In this document: positions 15,569-23,835 of the stretch, one piece after another
How positions within the stretch are numbered: position 1 is the first letter of the stretch
Layout: the number at the start of each line of letters is the position of its first letter
Assembly (NCBI GenBank): GCA_934254815.1
Contig: CAKQME010000001.1
Location: 1 to 64,000, forward strand
DNA from: an uncultured Clostridia bacterium
Lineage (GTDB): Bacteria; Bacillota; Clostridia; Christensenellales; Borkfalkiaceae
Reading direction: 5' to 3'
Length of the DNA stretch: 64,000 nt
Notes under the pieces: model-generated
What the model saw: only the letters and a program-made list of their open reading frames with translations
Told to the model about the DNA's origin: nothing
Databases searched by the model: none
Position numbers and translations under genes: made by a program

Positions 15569-16938
15569 AACGCGGAGTTAATAAAATTTATATCACTACT
15601 TTAGGAGAAGAGCTGTTAGACGAAAAAACTGACGCCACTCTAATTTACACAAAGGCTATGATAGGTATGCATGCCCATAGTCCTATAAGAGTTCAGTTGC
15701 TTAACGAGTCTCGTCCTTTTCTTAATACTCTTTTTGTCATTAATGAAGTAAAAAAACAATGGACGGCTCTTGGGAATGAGGCAAAAGGCGTCTTAATGCA
15801 CGAATTTTCCACTTTCATCTTGAGTATGAAAGACTGTGATTATAAAAAGGCTGCAAATGAAATTATAAAATATAGAAAGAAGTTTAAATATGAAATAAAT
15901 TTACCGTACATTAGAAATTATCTAAAAGAAAATGATATTTTGCCTTTGAATGATGATAGCATCTTAAAAGAATATCCCGATGATGTTTTCAGAAAATTTG
16001 AAATGACAGGGCTTATTATCAAACGTGGGGCTTTTGGATATACATATTATGATTTTTCATCATATAACATTGAAAAAATCGAAAGTATTTTATCCGCTTA
16101 CAAAGGATATGAATTCGAAACTTTTGCTTCGGAAATAGATTATTATGATTACTTGAGCAAGATTGAAATTCCTTGGAAGAAAAATGATATTGTTCGTAAG
16201 AAAATAGTAGAATCAAAAGAAAGATTGCTTGCCCAAAATGGTTTTATTATGAATCAAGACCTTTCTTTGGATGAAAAAGAAAAGAGCCTAGACAGATTCT
16301 TTTATAACATGAATCTTCAAAAAGCAGCTAATAAATATGATATCAAATTGTTGAATAAGGAATTAATGATTTTAGCAGGAATTGTAAGAGATAAATCCAA
16401 GTTTGAGGAAATATCTGAACCGTTACGATTAGAATATCTATTGGCGTTGTTAATTGGTAAAAAATACGGTACAGCAGGTTTAGTCTCCAATATTATTTAT
16501 AACGAAGACGGTGAACCACTTCACTTTGCTCCTTCAGGTAAATGCGATATTGTTTATATTCATGAAGATGGCTCATTTATTTTTGAACCTACTATGCAAC
16601 GTGGCAGGAACCAAGTGTTAAATAATGAAACTACAAATGTAGCAAGACACGTTGAAGAACAAACCGAAGAAACGGGCATTGAATATAGAGCAATGATGAT
16701 TGCCCCATATGTGCATCCCGATGTCGCTAGATTTTTTAAGTTTGAATCTGTCGATAGCAAAGTAAAAATCGCACCCATAAATATAAATCGTATGGTCGGA
16801 TTAGTTGATGACAGCACAAAAATAAAAGATTTAGGTGAAAATTTCGATATAATTGTTTCTGATTTATTACACCTTGATAAAAATGATTATTCTGATAAAA
16901 TTAATAAATATAAACCGTCAGAAAGTTGTTATCAATAA
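15203..16938 (+). pseudogene. Type IIS restriction endonuclease, AlwI/BstNBI-like, frameshifted
   Basis: Starts GYKVFSINTTVRNPKRNMEF and runs in frame 14315-15568 up to a T6 run at 15546-15551. The +2 frame then continues RGVNKIYITTLGEELLDEKT into the open frame of 15658-16938; one more T restores a protein of about 577 residues. The N-terminal half looks like winged-helix DNA recognition. The C-terminal half keeps a PD-(D/E)XK-like CDIVYIHEDGSFIFEPT and RHVEEQ. The layout fits the AlwI, MlyI and BstNBI nucleases, which cut a few bases outside GGATC or GAGTC. As written, the enzyme would be dead. Confidence 0.75.
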
Positions 16939-17024
16939 AATTGAGGTTTTGTTTTTATTAAAAACAGATTTTTAATGATTTTATAAAAATATATATTCAA
17001 CACGTCACTTGAAGGAGGAAATTT

Positions 17025-17894
17025 ATGAGTAAGACAGTTGCCACAACTAAAAAAAATAGCGTTAATCGCAAAGTTTTTATCTATGAAATCTATTGCCAAA
17101 AGGAAGGAGATGGTGAAGAACAACCATTTACATATACCTATCAGTTATTTAATGAAATTAAAAATAATAAAACGGCAATAGAATATAATAACACTACAGA
17201 GAATAGATGGTATAGCGTTGAATCCGTAACCGAAAATACTCCATACCTTGACTGCGTATTTATTTGTTGCAAATATAACTATATGCCAAATTTAATAGAT
17301 GTTGGTAATAGAATTGAAAGGCTTTCGCCTAAAAAAAGTTCTGAAGGAGATAAAGAAAAAACTCATATAACATTAAAAGGCAATGTTATTGCTTACGAGC
17401 AGCGTAGAAATGGAACAAGCGCCGCTGTTTTATCAAGATTGCTAAACATTGCATGGAAAAATATTAAAAATTTTACAGATCCATCGATAAACAAAATTAT
17501 TTTAAGACAAGTAATTGAAAATGATTTTTTAGAAACAATTAAAAAAGCTAATAAAATAAAAAATGCAAAATTTTTTGTTAATTCAACTCTTATAGGTTCA
17601 GATTTTTTTAATTTCGGCAACGATTCCGGCGTCGATGACTTGTATACCTTAGAAATAAAAGCCTTACGCAAAAAATCAATTGATAAAACAAGTTTTATAG
17701 ACAAAATTGAACGATTCTTTGCTGATAAAGAAGACATCGAAAAAGTAACGGTTAATATAATTGATGAAGATGATAATCCTAGAGTGATTAATACAGAAGA
17801 GTTTTCTAAGCAGTTCAATGTTATTGTAACAAAAAACTCTAAAGGTGAAGTTGATGACTCAGATATTTTTGAAAAATTAAAAGAAGTACTATGA
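17025..17894 (+). CDS. Unrecognised soluble protein, candidate defence sensor
   Basis: 289 residues, no signal or membrane segment. The N-terminal part is beta-rich (KVFIYEIYCQ, RWYSVESV); the middle has HITLKGNVIAYEQRRNGTSA, then a helical region and an acidic C-terminus. This pattern recalls DUF4747/DUF6731-type proteins linked to phage defence, but only by eye. GGAGG precedes the ATG. Its stop codon overlaps the start of the membrane-protein gene (ATGA), so the two are made together. It is AT-rich like the R-M genes. Confidence 0.6.
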   Translation: MSKTVATTKKNSVNRKVFIYEIYCQKEGDGEEQPFTYTYQLFNEIKNNKTAIEYNNTTENRWYSVESVTENTPYLDCVFICCKYNYMPNLIDVGNRIERLSPKKSSEGDKEKTHITLKGNVIAYEQRRNGTSAAVLSRLLNIAWKNIKNFTDPSINKIILRQVIENDFLETIKKANKIKNAKFFVNSTLIGSDFFNFGNDSGVDDLYTLEIKALRKKSIDKTSFIDKIERFFADKEDIEKVTVNIIDEDDNPRVINTEEFSKQFNVIVTKNSKGEVDDSDIFEKLKEVL

Positions 17895-18421
17895 AAATCT
17901 TAAAAAAAATACTTTATTTAGAACCATTAATTATTATTTTAAGATACATTAAGACATTAACCGCTAAGGAAATCATATTCACGGGTGGTATTCCTCTTTC
18001 TTTATGCGTAATTATGCTAATACGAGCTAAGCCGGGGCTTCCTTTATTTGAATTTGATATAATAAGCATTAGTTCAATATTGATCGGTTTTTCTTCTTCA
18101 ATTTTAATAATGTTATTTACAATAGGAGGCAAAACTACTTCCTTATTAAAAGAGGCAAAATTAACTAAAAAGGACCTTTCTTTATTTGATGCTCTTGTTT
18201 ATAGATTTGCATACATAACTATAAATCTTATTTTATTGATTATAGTAGATGTTTTTGCTAAATCATTTTCATTTAGCGCGTGTATTTACTACGTAATATA
18301 TACTGTATTCATTTTATTGAATTCTTTATTGACGTTAATGAATAATATAACGAATGCTATTTTTTGCTTAATAGGCAAAAAAGACGAAAATACACAAGAT
18401 ACAAAGGAGCAAACTAAATGA
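17891..18421 (+). CDS. Four-helix membrane protein, candidate effector
   Basis: 176 residues. Hydrophobic stretches at about 28-46, 55-78, 104-128 and 131-156 predict four membrane helices; the short C-terminal tail is polar (KKDENTQDTKEQTK). No family recognised. Translation is coupled upstream to the soluble partner and downstream to the recombinase by 4-nt ATGA overlaps; the recombinase SD (AAGGAG) lies within its last codons. A cytosolic sensor paired with a small membrane protein resembles abortive-infection modules, an inference from layout only. Confidence 0.6.
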   Translation: MKILKKILYLEPLIIILRYIKTLTAKEIIFTGGIPLSLCVIMLIRAKPGLPLFEFDIISISSILIGFSSSILIMLFTIGGKTTSLLKEAKLTKKDLSLFDALVYRFAYITINLILLIIVDVFAKSFSFSACIYYVIYTVFILLNSLLTLMNNITNAIFCLIGKKDENTQDTKEQTK

Positions 18422-19926
18422 AAGCAGTAATATATGCGCGATTTAGTTCGGACAAGCAGAACGAAGCAAGTATCGAAGGTCAGCTTCGCGAGTGTATGCA
18501 GTATGCCGAATATAACGGTATGCAAGTTATCGGCAATTACATAGATCGCGCATTTTCTGCTAAAACAGATCACCGTCCCGAATTTCAGCACATGATTAAG
18601 GACAGTTATAAGAATCTGTTCGATATCGTTCTTGTGTGGAAATTAGATAGATTTTCGCGCGACCGCTACGATTCCGCTCATTATAAGCGAATATTAAAAA
18701 AGAACGGCGTGCGCGTTATCTCGGCAACGGAAGCTATTTCCGAAAGTCCAGAAGGAATTTTGCTTGAATCGCTGCTTGAAGGCTGTGCCGAATACTACTC
18801 TGCCGAACTTGCCGTAAAAGTCAGGCGCGGTATGACCGAAAACGCGTTAAAAGCCAAAGCAAACGGCGTTCGCGCTCCGTTCGGTTATTATATCGACGGC
18901 GACGACAAATATCAAATAAACGAAACTCTCGCGCCTGTCGTAAAAGAAATTTATTCGCTTTATCTTGAAGGAAAACGCGTAAAAGACATTGCTAAGTTGA
19001 TGAACGCCCGCGGAATAAAAAATCGCGGCTACGATATGAATTATAATTCGGTATTTCGTATCCTTACGAACCGAAAATATATCGGCGAATATAAATTCGG
19101 AGATATCTTTCTCCCCGACGCAATTCCTGCGATTATTGATAAAGATACATTCGACGACGTCCAGCAAAGGCTTAAAAACAACAAAAAAGCCCCTGCAATG
19201 CACAGAAGCGAAGACGATTATCTGCTGACTACTCGGTTATTTTGCGGTAAATGCGGCGCAATGATGGTCGGCGAAATCGGCACAAGTCACACGCAGTCGA
19301 AATACCGTTATTACAAGTGCAATCAAGCAAAAAAGCATAAATGCGATAAAAAAGCCGTAAAAAAAGATTGGATAGAAGATTTGGTTATCGAAGAAGTACT
19401 TTCCCTGATTTCCAACGATGAGGTTATCGAAGAACTTTCCGACCGCATATATGAAATGCAGACGGAAGAAAATACTGCGGTAGCGGTCATAAAAAATCAA
19501 CTAGCGGAAATCGAAAAGAAATTAAATAACCTTGCCGAAGCCATTGCTCAAGGCGTATTTTCTTCGACAACGAAAAAACTGCTCGACGATTTGGAAGAAC
19601 AAAAAAGCAATCTCGAAGTAGAATTATTCCAAACGCAAATCAATCACCCCGTACTTACGAAGGAACAGATTCAGTTTGCCTTGTATAGTTATCGAAAACT
19701 CGATTTATCGTCGCAAGAAGGAAAACAACAACTGATTGACGGTTTCGTGAACAGCATTTTCCTTTACGACGACCGCTTGCTTATCACCTTCAATTATAAA
19801 GGACAAAGCAAAACAGTTACGTTTGAACAAGTAAATAGTTCGTCTTTAACTTCAAAGGGGTCACCAACACGAGGCGCGTCCGTTCTTGAAATTCAGGAAC
19901 AGACGCGTTTTTTCTATGCTCTTTAA
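18418..19926 (+). CDS. Large serine recombinase (integrase of the element)
   Basis: 502 residues. Resolvase domain (1-140) with YARFSSDKQ carrying the catalytic Ser and LDRFSRDR; recombinase domain (about 155-265, starting RAPFGYYIDG); zinc ribbon FCGKCG with a distal C-x6-C pair (about 279-310); then a coiled coil (about 340-400). It integrates and, with a directionality factor, excises the element at tRNA-Glu. The last 22 codons run through the att core into chromosomal DNA, so its C-terminal tail would change on excision. Confidence 0.95.
   Translation: MKAVIYARFSSDKQNEASIEGQLRECMQYAEYNGMQVIGNYIDRAFSAKTDHRPEFQHMIKDSYKNLFDIVLVWKLDRFSRDRYDSAHYKRILKKNGVRVISATEAISESPEGILLESLLEGCAEYYSAELAVKVRRGMTENALKAKANGVRAPFGYYIDGDDKYQINETLAPVVKEIYSLYLEGKRVKDIAKLMNARGIKNRGYDMNYNSVFRILTNRKYIGEYKFGDIFLPDAIPAIIDKDTFDDVQQRLKNNKKAPAMHRSEDDYLLTTRLFCGKCGAMMVGEIGTSHTQSKYRYYKCNQAKKHKCDKKAVKKDWIEDLVIEEVLSLISNDEVIEELSDRIYEMQTEENTAVAVIKNQLAEIEKKLNNLAEAIAQGVFSSTTKKLLDDLEEQKSNLEVELFQTQINHPVLTKEQIQFALYSYRKLDLSSQEGKQQLIDGFVNSIFLYDDRLLITFNYKGQSKTVTFEQVNSSSLTSKGSPTRGASVLEIQEQTRFFYAL
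19856..19867 (+). other. Right attachment site (attR core)
   Basis: AGGGGTCACCAA, identical to the tRNA-Glu 3' end at 10971-10982, lying within the 3' end of the recombinase gene. Confidence 0.85.
19873..19913 (+). terminator. Original chromosomal terminator of the tRNA array
   Basis: GCGTCCGTTC pairs with GGAACAGACGC, then six T. It sits just beyond attR, where the sequence downstream of tRNA-Glu was before insertion; it now ends the recombinase transcript and overlaps its last codons. Confidence 0.8.
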
Positions 19927-19979
19927 CGCTTTTTATCCGCCCTTGTCGTCTGCCACCGCCAAGGGCGTTGCGCTACATT

Positions 19980-19999
19980 ACCCCTGAACGTTCAGGGGT
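19980..19999 (+). terminator. Palindromic hairpin downstream of the recombinase
   Basis: ACCCCTGAACGTTCAGGGGT is a perfect 20-bp palindrome followed by TT. Confidence 0.5.
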
Positions 20000-20010
20000 T
20001 TATCCATATC

Positions 20011-20048
20011 ACCCCCGACTTTTCACTTATCCTCAAAGTCGGGGTTTT
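20011..20048 (+). terminator. Terminator-like hairpin downstream of the recombinase
   Basis: ACCCCCGACTTT pairs with AAAGTCGGGGT and is followed by TTT. The rest of the 19927-20357 gap contains GC-rich short inverted repeats (CTCCCCGA/TCGGGGAG near 20080-20105) but no gene. Confidence 0.6.
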
Positions 20049-20357
20049 ACATATACTCTTTCAATATATCATATTCTCCCCGAAACAAAATCGGGGAATC
20101 GGGGAGAAAACGGGAAAACTACCGACTTTGCCCCGACCCTTGACATCAAGCACAAGTCCGATTTCGCGATTTTTTGCAAAAAACGCCACTTAGCCTATAT
20201 TTTCAGGGCTGTTTCATCGCGATTTTTACTAAATCGGCGGCAATCAATAGCCGCCCGTTTTTCCCGCTTTTTCCCGAAAGGGGGCGGCAAAAGTTCCGCG
20301 CAAAACTTCTTTTAGGGGGCGGGCGGGTTAAAAGCAAGATAAAAAAGGAAATTTACT

Positions 20358-20870
20358 ATGAGAACAACAAACGTATATATCCTTGCCGACGTTTCATATA
20401 ATTCGGTAAGATTTATAAACCAAATGCAACAATTCATCATCAAGGCAAACCGAGCCTGTCAAACCGAACCCGACGTGCAACTGCATATTATAGGCTTTAA
20501 CGATAAGGCAAAAATCTTATCGCCGTTTGAACCTTTGATACCTCAAGGCAACCCTAATTTCGGTCAGGCACTCGCCTTGCTTTCATCAATAATGAATTAT
20601 AACAAGAAATACAACCCCCTTATAACCCGTTCACTCATTATATGGCTTTCTGCCTTTGATATAACGCGCGGGTATGAGAGGGCTTTTTACAAACTGAACA
20701 ATCAAACGGAATTTTCAAGAGCAATTCGATATACAATTGCTTATGGATTGCCCGATGAATACACCCAAATGGCGCGATATACTTTCGCCTCAAACCTGAA
20801 CGGCGTTTTGGATTATTTCTCGGAAAACCGCCTGAAACGCTTGATTAAACAGATTAAAAATACATTTTAA
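20358..20870 (+). CDS. TerY-like von Willebrand A domain protein
   Basis: 170 residues, a single vWA-like Rossmann fold: first strand VYILADVSYNSVRFINQM, second QLHIIGFNDKAKIL, and LIIWLSAFD near residue 100. The MIDAS motif is degenerate (DVSYNS instead of DxSxS), so metal binding is uncertain. TerY-type proteins occur in tellurite/stress and defence loci; no partner is present here. The AAGGAAATTTACT upstream supports the ATG at 20358. It stands alone between the mobile element and a candidate ncRNA. Confidence 0.6.
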   Translation: MRTTNVYILADVSYNSVRFINQMQQFIIKANRACQTEPDVQLHIIGFNDKAKILSPFEPLIPQGNPNFGQALALLSSIMNYNKKYNPLITRSLIIWLSAFDITRGYERAFYKLNNQTEFSRAIRYTIAYGLPDEYTQMARYTFASNLNGVLDYFSENRLKRLIKQIKNTF

Positions 20871-20891
20871 CCTAAAACCTATTCAAAAATA

Positions 20892-20920
20892 TTGCAAAAC
20901 ATTCATAAACGTGTTATAAT
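20892..20920 (+). promoter_or_regulatory. Promoter of the 20.9-kb candidate ncRNA
   Basis: TTGCAA (20892-20897), 17-bp spacer, TATAAT (20915-20920). The predicted start (about 20927) coincides with the first base of a long closing stem. Confidence 0.7.
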
Positions 20921-20926
20921 ATCATC

Positions 20927-21103
20927 GCCACATAATGAAAATTGAATACGGAGTACCAGGCGGTAAGTATATCTCGGTAGAGATGTGCTTTCTTTTCGCA
21001 TTACAAATTTATCGTTTAGTACTTTGTAATTCATTGTGTGGCAACAAGGCGAGAGCGTGCATTTTTACAGGTGTCGTTCTCTTCTTGAGGGCGACACTTT
21101 TTT
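20927..21103 (+). ncRNA. Candidate multibranched small RNA
   Basis: Promoter-proximal CCACATAATGAA (20928-20939) pairs over 12 bp with TTCATTGTGTGG (21030-21041). Inside are the hairpins ATCTCggtaGAGAT and ATTACAAA/TTTGTAAT. After the closing stem, GTGTCG/CGACAC (21071-21097) plus six T forms a terminator. No ORF is present. I do not recognise the family. It could be an independent RNA or a riboswitch-like leader of the lipoprotein that starts 50 nt after the terminator. Confidence 0.6.
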
Positions 21104-21152
21104 AATGCCCGAAAATATGTATAAAAACAACAAAAAGTAAGGAGCAAAAACA

Positions 21153-22277
21153 ATGAAAAAGACATTAGCAATAATTAGTGCCGCTATAATGCTATTATGT
21201 GGCATTTCAACTATTACAGGTTGTAACATCAAAGATAACTCAAACAATAACAATTCTAAAGCCGAGGTCGTTTTAGATAAGGTTTCGGCAGCGGCATATA
21301 TTGAAAAGTCAATTCAACCACAAGCCATATCAATATTTAATTTATCTGAAAATTCCACAGATAGTTCAAACAGTGAAAGCACGGAAGAAACGCCCGATAT
21401 TTCCGTTGATATACCCGCCGACTATACTTTCATTTTCAAATCACAGTTAGAAATCAATTTTGACATCAAATTAAACAACCCCAAGAACTATTACATAATG
21501 GATTTCAAACTTACCTGTGATGAAGAGCAAATCGAATACTATGATAAAGAAATGGAAAAATGGACACCCATTAACGATATCTGGATTCGCTGGAGCGGCT
21601 TAAACAACCAAGAATCCCGCTACAGACTCAAACTCCCCAATCCTGAAATCTCCCCTGACAAAATAAAAATCTCTGAAATGTATTACTCCGACAGAACCGA
21701 CGGAACAAACAAAACTGCTGTAAATATGAACAACAAAGAAACCTACACTGTATATAAAGTAGAGGATGATTTGGTAACAACTGAAACTGTATCCAACAGC
21801 TGCGAAAAATATATATTCCGAATGAATCAAAAGGAGGGGGTGGAAATCAAGAGTTTCACTGTTGCCGGGGTGAACTATATGGACAGGGTAAATGATGAGG
21901 GCTTATATGAAATGACAAGCAATGGAAAGATTGTCGTAGAGTATGAGAGGAAAAATGGGAATGTTACATATAAGGGGAAATATGAAAAGGATATTGAACT
22001 GGTGAATGTGGTTATTAATGAAACAGATAAAGAGTTTGCCATCAGAGCTGTAAATGGAACTGACTTACCTAAATATGTTATAATTGAATATTTAATTGGT
22101 AGTGGAGTCCAGTATCAAATTAGGAATCTTGATTATATTACTAGAATTTATAATAAATCAGATTTAACAAGTATTAAGGTAATTTTAACTGATAATGCTG
22201 AATTAGATGCGTTTCATAAAATAATTAGTTACACAAATGGTCAGATTGTAAAAACATTTGATTTCACTGAAGAATAA
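21153..22277 (+). CDS. Lipoprotein of unknown function
   Basis: 374 residues. Signal sequence with lipobox ending at Cys24 (ITGCN), then a low-complexity Asn/Ser linker to about residue 75. The rest is predicted mainly beta (alternating hydrophobic strands such as YTFIFKSQLEINFDIKL and IVVEYERKNGNVTYKG), so it is a surface-anchored beta domain. AAGGAG lies 8 nt before the ATG. No family recognised. The 3' third is noticeably more AT-rich, suggesting acquisition. Confidence 0.75.
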   Translation: MKKTLAIISAAIMLLCGISTITGCNIKDNSNNNNSKAEVVLDKVSAAAYIEKSIQPQAISIFNLSENSTDSSNSESTEETPDISVDIPADYTFIFKSQLEINFDIKLNNPKNYYIMDFKLTCDEEQIEYYDKEMEKWTPINDIWIRWSGLNNQESRYRLKLPNPEISPDKIKISEMYYSDRTDGTNKTAVNMNNKETYTVYKVEDDLVTTETVSNSCEKYIFRMNQKEGVEIKSFTVAGVNYMDRVNDEGLYEMTSNGKIVVEYERKNGNVTYKGKYEKDIELVNVVINETDKEFAIRAVNGTDLPKYVIIEYLIGSGVQYQIRNLDYITRIYNKSDLTSIKVILTDNAELDAFHKIISYTNGQIVKTFDFTEE

Positions 22278-22284
22278 GAATCAA

Positions 22285-22320
22285 AAAATAAGATAGATTT
22301 TATGTCTATCTTATTTTTTT
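22285..22320 (+). terminator. Terminator after the lipoprotein gene
   Basis: AAAATAAGATAGA pairs with TCTATCTTATTTT, followed by a T run. Confidence 0.85.
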
Positions 22321-22385
22321 AATTATAATCAATTCTACCTTGGCGTAAGTGAAATATTCCGCCGTATTAAGTATGGAGTAACTTA

Positions 22386-23273
22386 TTAAGTTGTTTCGTC
22401 GTAACCGTATTCTTTTAATAAATCGGAACGATCACGCCAGTTTTCTTTTACTTTGACGTATACTTTTAAATATACTTTTGCGTCTAATAACTTCTCCATA
22501 GACTGCCGCGCAAACGTAGAAACTTCTTTTAACGCTTTTCCTTGTTTGCCTATGATAATCGCTTTATGATTGGGTTTTTCACATATTATATCTAAATCGA
22601 TATCGTATATTCCGTTGTCGCGCTGCGAAAACTTGTTTACCGTAACAGCTACTCCGTGCGGAATCTCTTTGTCGTATCTTAGCAGTATCTTTTCGCGCAT
22701 AAGTTCACCGATCATGAACTTCATCGATTTATCCGAAACTGCGTTCGGGTCGAATACATATTCGCCGTCGGGCATATATTTCAATAAAACTTCAAGCAAT
22801 TCTTTTACGTTCTTTCCTTTTCTGGCGGAAACGGGTATTATTTCGTCGGCGGCGGTTAAATCGCTTAAAAACGTAAGGTCGTTAAGCAACGTGTTTTTTT
22901 CCGTGATATCAGTTTTGCTTACCGCAATTATAGTCGGAACTTCCGAATAACAGTATTTTTCAGCAAGCTTTTTATCTTCTTCGCTTATGCCGGCGTGTCC
23001 GTCGATAACGAACAATATCGCGTCGCAATCTTTGGCGGTGTCGCCCGTTGTTTTCTGCATTCTCGCGTTGAGCGCGTTTTTGGCTCGGTATATACCCGGA
23101 GTGTCTTCGAATACTATCTGATAATCTTCGGTAGTCAATACCCCGTAAATTCTGTCGCGCGTGGTCTGCGGTTTAGGGGATACTATCGCTACTTTTTCGC
23201 CTACAAGAACGTTTACGAGCGTCGATTTGCCCGCGTTCGCCCGACCTATGACAGCTACGGTTCCGCTTTTCAT
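22386..23273 (-). CDS. era: GTPase Era
   Basis: 295 residues, normal for Era. GTPase domain with G1 GRANAGKST (about 8-16), G3 DTPG and G4 SKTD; KH domain at the C-terminus with AIIIGKQGKALKEV. It binds 16S rRNA near the anti-SD end and helps 30S maturation. Its ATG overlaps the ybeY stop codon by 4 nt, consistent with the ybeY-era order in Firmicutes. Confidence 0.97.
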   Translation of the reverse strand: MKSGTVAVIGRANAGKSTLVNVLVGEKVAIVSPKPQTTRDRIYGVLTTEDYQIVFEDTPGIYRAKNALNARMQKTTGDTAKDCDAILFVIDGHAGISEEDKKLAEKYCYSEVPTIIAVSKTDITEKNTLLNDLTFLSDLTAADEIIPVSARKGKNVKELLEVLLKYMPDGEYVFDPNAVSDKSMKFMIGELMREKILLRYDKEIPHGVAVTVNKFSQRDNGIYDIDLDIICEKPNHKAIIIGKQGKALKEVSTFARQSMEKLLDAKVYLKVYVKVKENWRDRSDLLKEYGYDETT

Positions 23274-23761
23274 AAATTTCTCCCTATGTTAAGTTCATTC
23301 ATAATATCTTTGGCAAGGGCGGACATCTCGGTTTCGTCGCTTTCGGTAATATGGTCGTAACCGAAGCAGTGAAGTATTCCGTGCAATGCCAAATAACATA
23401 CTTCGCGCGTTAAAGAATGTCCGTATTCGGCGGCTTGTTCTTCCGCGCGTTTCTCGCATATACATACCGAGCCTATAAGTAATCTTCCGTTTTCGTCGGT
23501 TTCGTCTTCGTGACCGTCAAGAGTAAGTTTTTCGTATCTTATGCCGTCGAGATAGGGGAAAGATAATACGTCGGTCACTCTGTCCGTTTGTCTTTGTTCG
23601 GCGTTGAGTTTGCGTATTTCGTCTTCGGAGACGAACACTATTTCTATCGCGAGAGGGGCGGTTTGCCCCAACTTTTTATACGCCGCTTCGGCAACCTTGT
23701 CGAGCGGATATTTTTTGATTTCTTCGTCTTCGCAATAAACCGCGAGATTATTGTTTTTCAA
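23270..23761 (-). CDS. ybeY: Endoribonuclease YbeY
   Basis: 163 residues. Zn-binding motif HGILHCFGYDH (about 132-142) defines the UPF0054 family, and TDVLSFP is also conserved. It acts in 16S rRNA 3'-end maturation and ribosome quality control. The start is TTG at 23761, with AAGGAGG upstream. It lies between pgpH and era as in other Firmicutes. Confidence 0.95.
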   Translation of the reverse strand: MKNNNLAVYCEDEEIKKYPLDKVAEAAYKKLGQTAPLAIEIVFVSEDEIRKLNAEQRQTDRVTDVLSFPYLDGIRYEKLTLDGHEDETDENGRLLIGSVCICEKRAEEQAAEYGHSLTREVCYLALHGILHCFGYDHITESDETEMSALAKDIMNELNIGRNL

Positions 23762-23835
23762 TATCGCTATCCTCCTTGGGGAGATTGTGAGCTATCAAAG
23801 AGTTGAACCGATTAAAGATTAAAGGGTTCGATTTT

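Larger units (their letters stand above)
10971..19867. mobile_element. Integrative mobilizable element in tRNA-Glu, with defence cargo
   Basis: About 8.9 kb bounded by a 12-bp direct repeat of the tRNA-Glu 3' end. It encodes a MobV-type relaxase with an oriT resembling pMV158, a large serine recombinase at the right end, and AT-rich cargo (13.3-18.4 kb): an XRE regulator, two DNA methyltransferases, an AlwI/BstNBI-like endonuclease and an unrecognised soluble/membrane gene pair. There is no conjugation machinery, so transfer would need a helper element. Base composition of the cargo differs clearly from the flanking chromosome. Confidence 0.85.

Noticed and set aside
10971..19867. Prophage
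   Set aside because: No structural, packaging or lysis genes; relaxase and oriT indicate a mobilizable element.
20358..20870. Part of a tellurite-resistance (ter) operon
   Set aside because: Only a single vWA-like gene with degenerate MIDAS; no TerD, TerB or TerC gene nearby.
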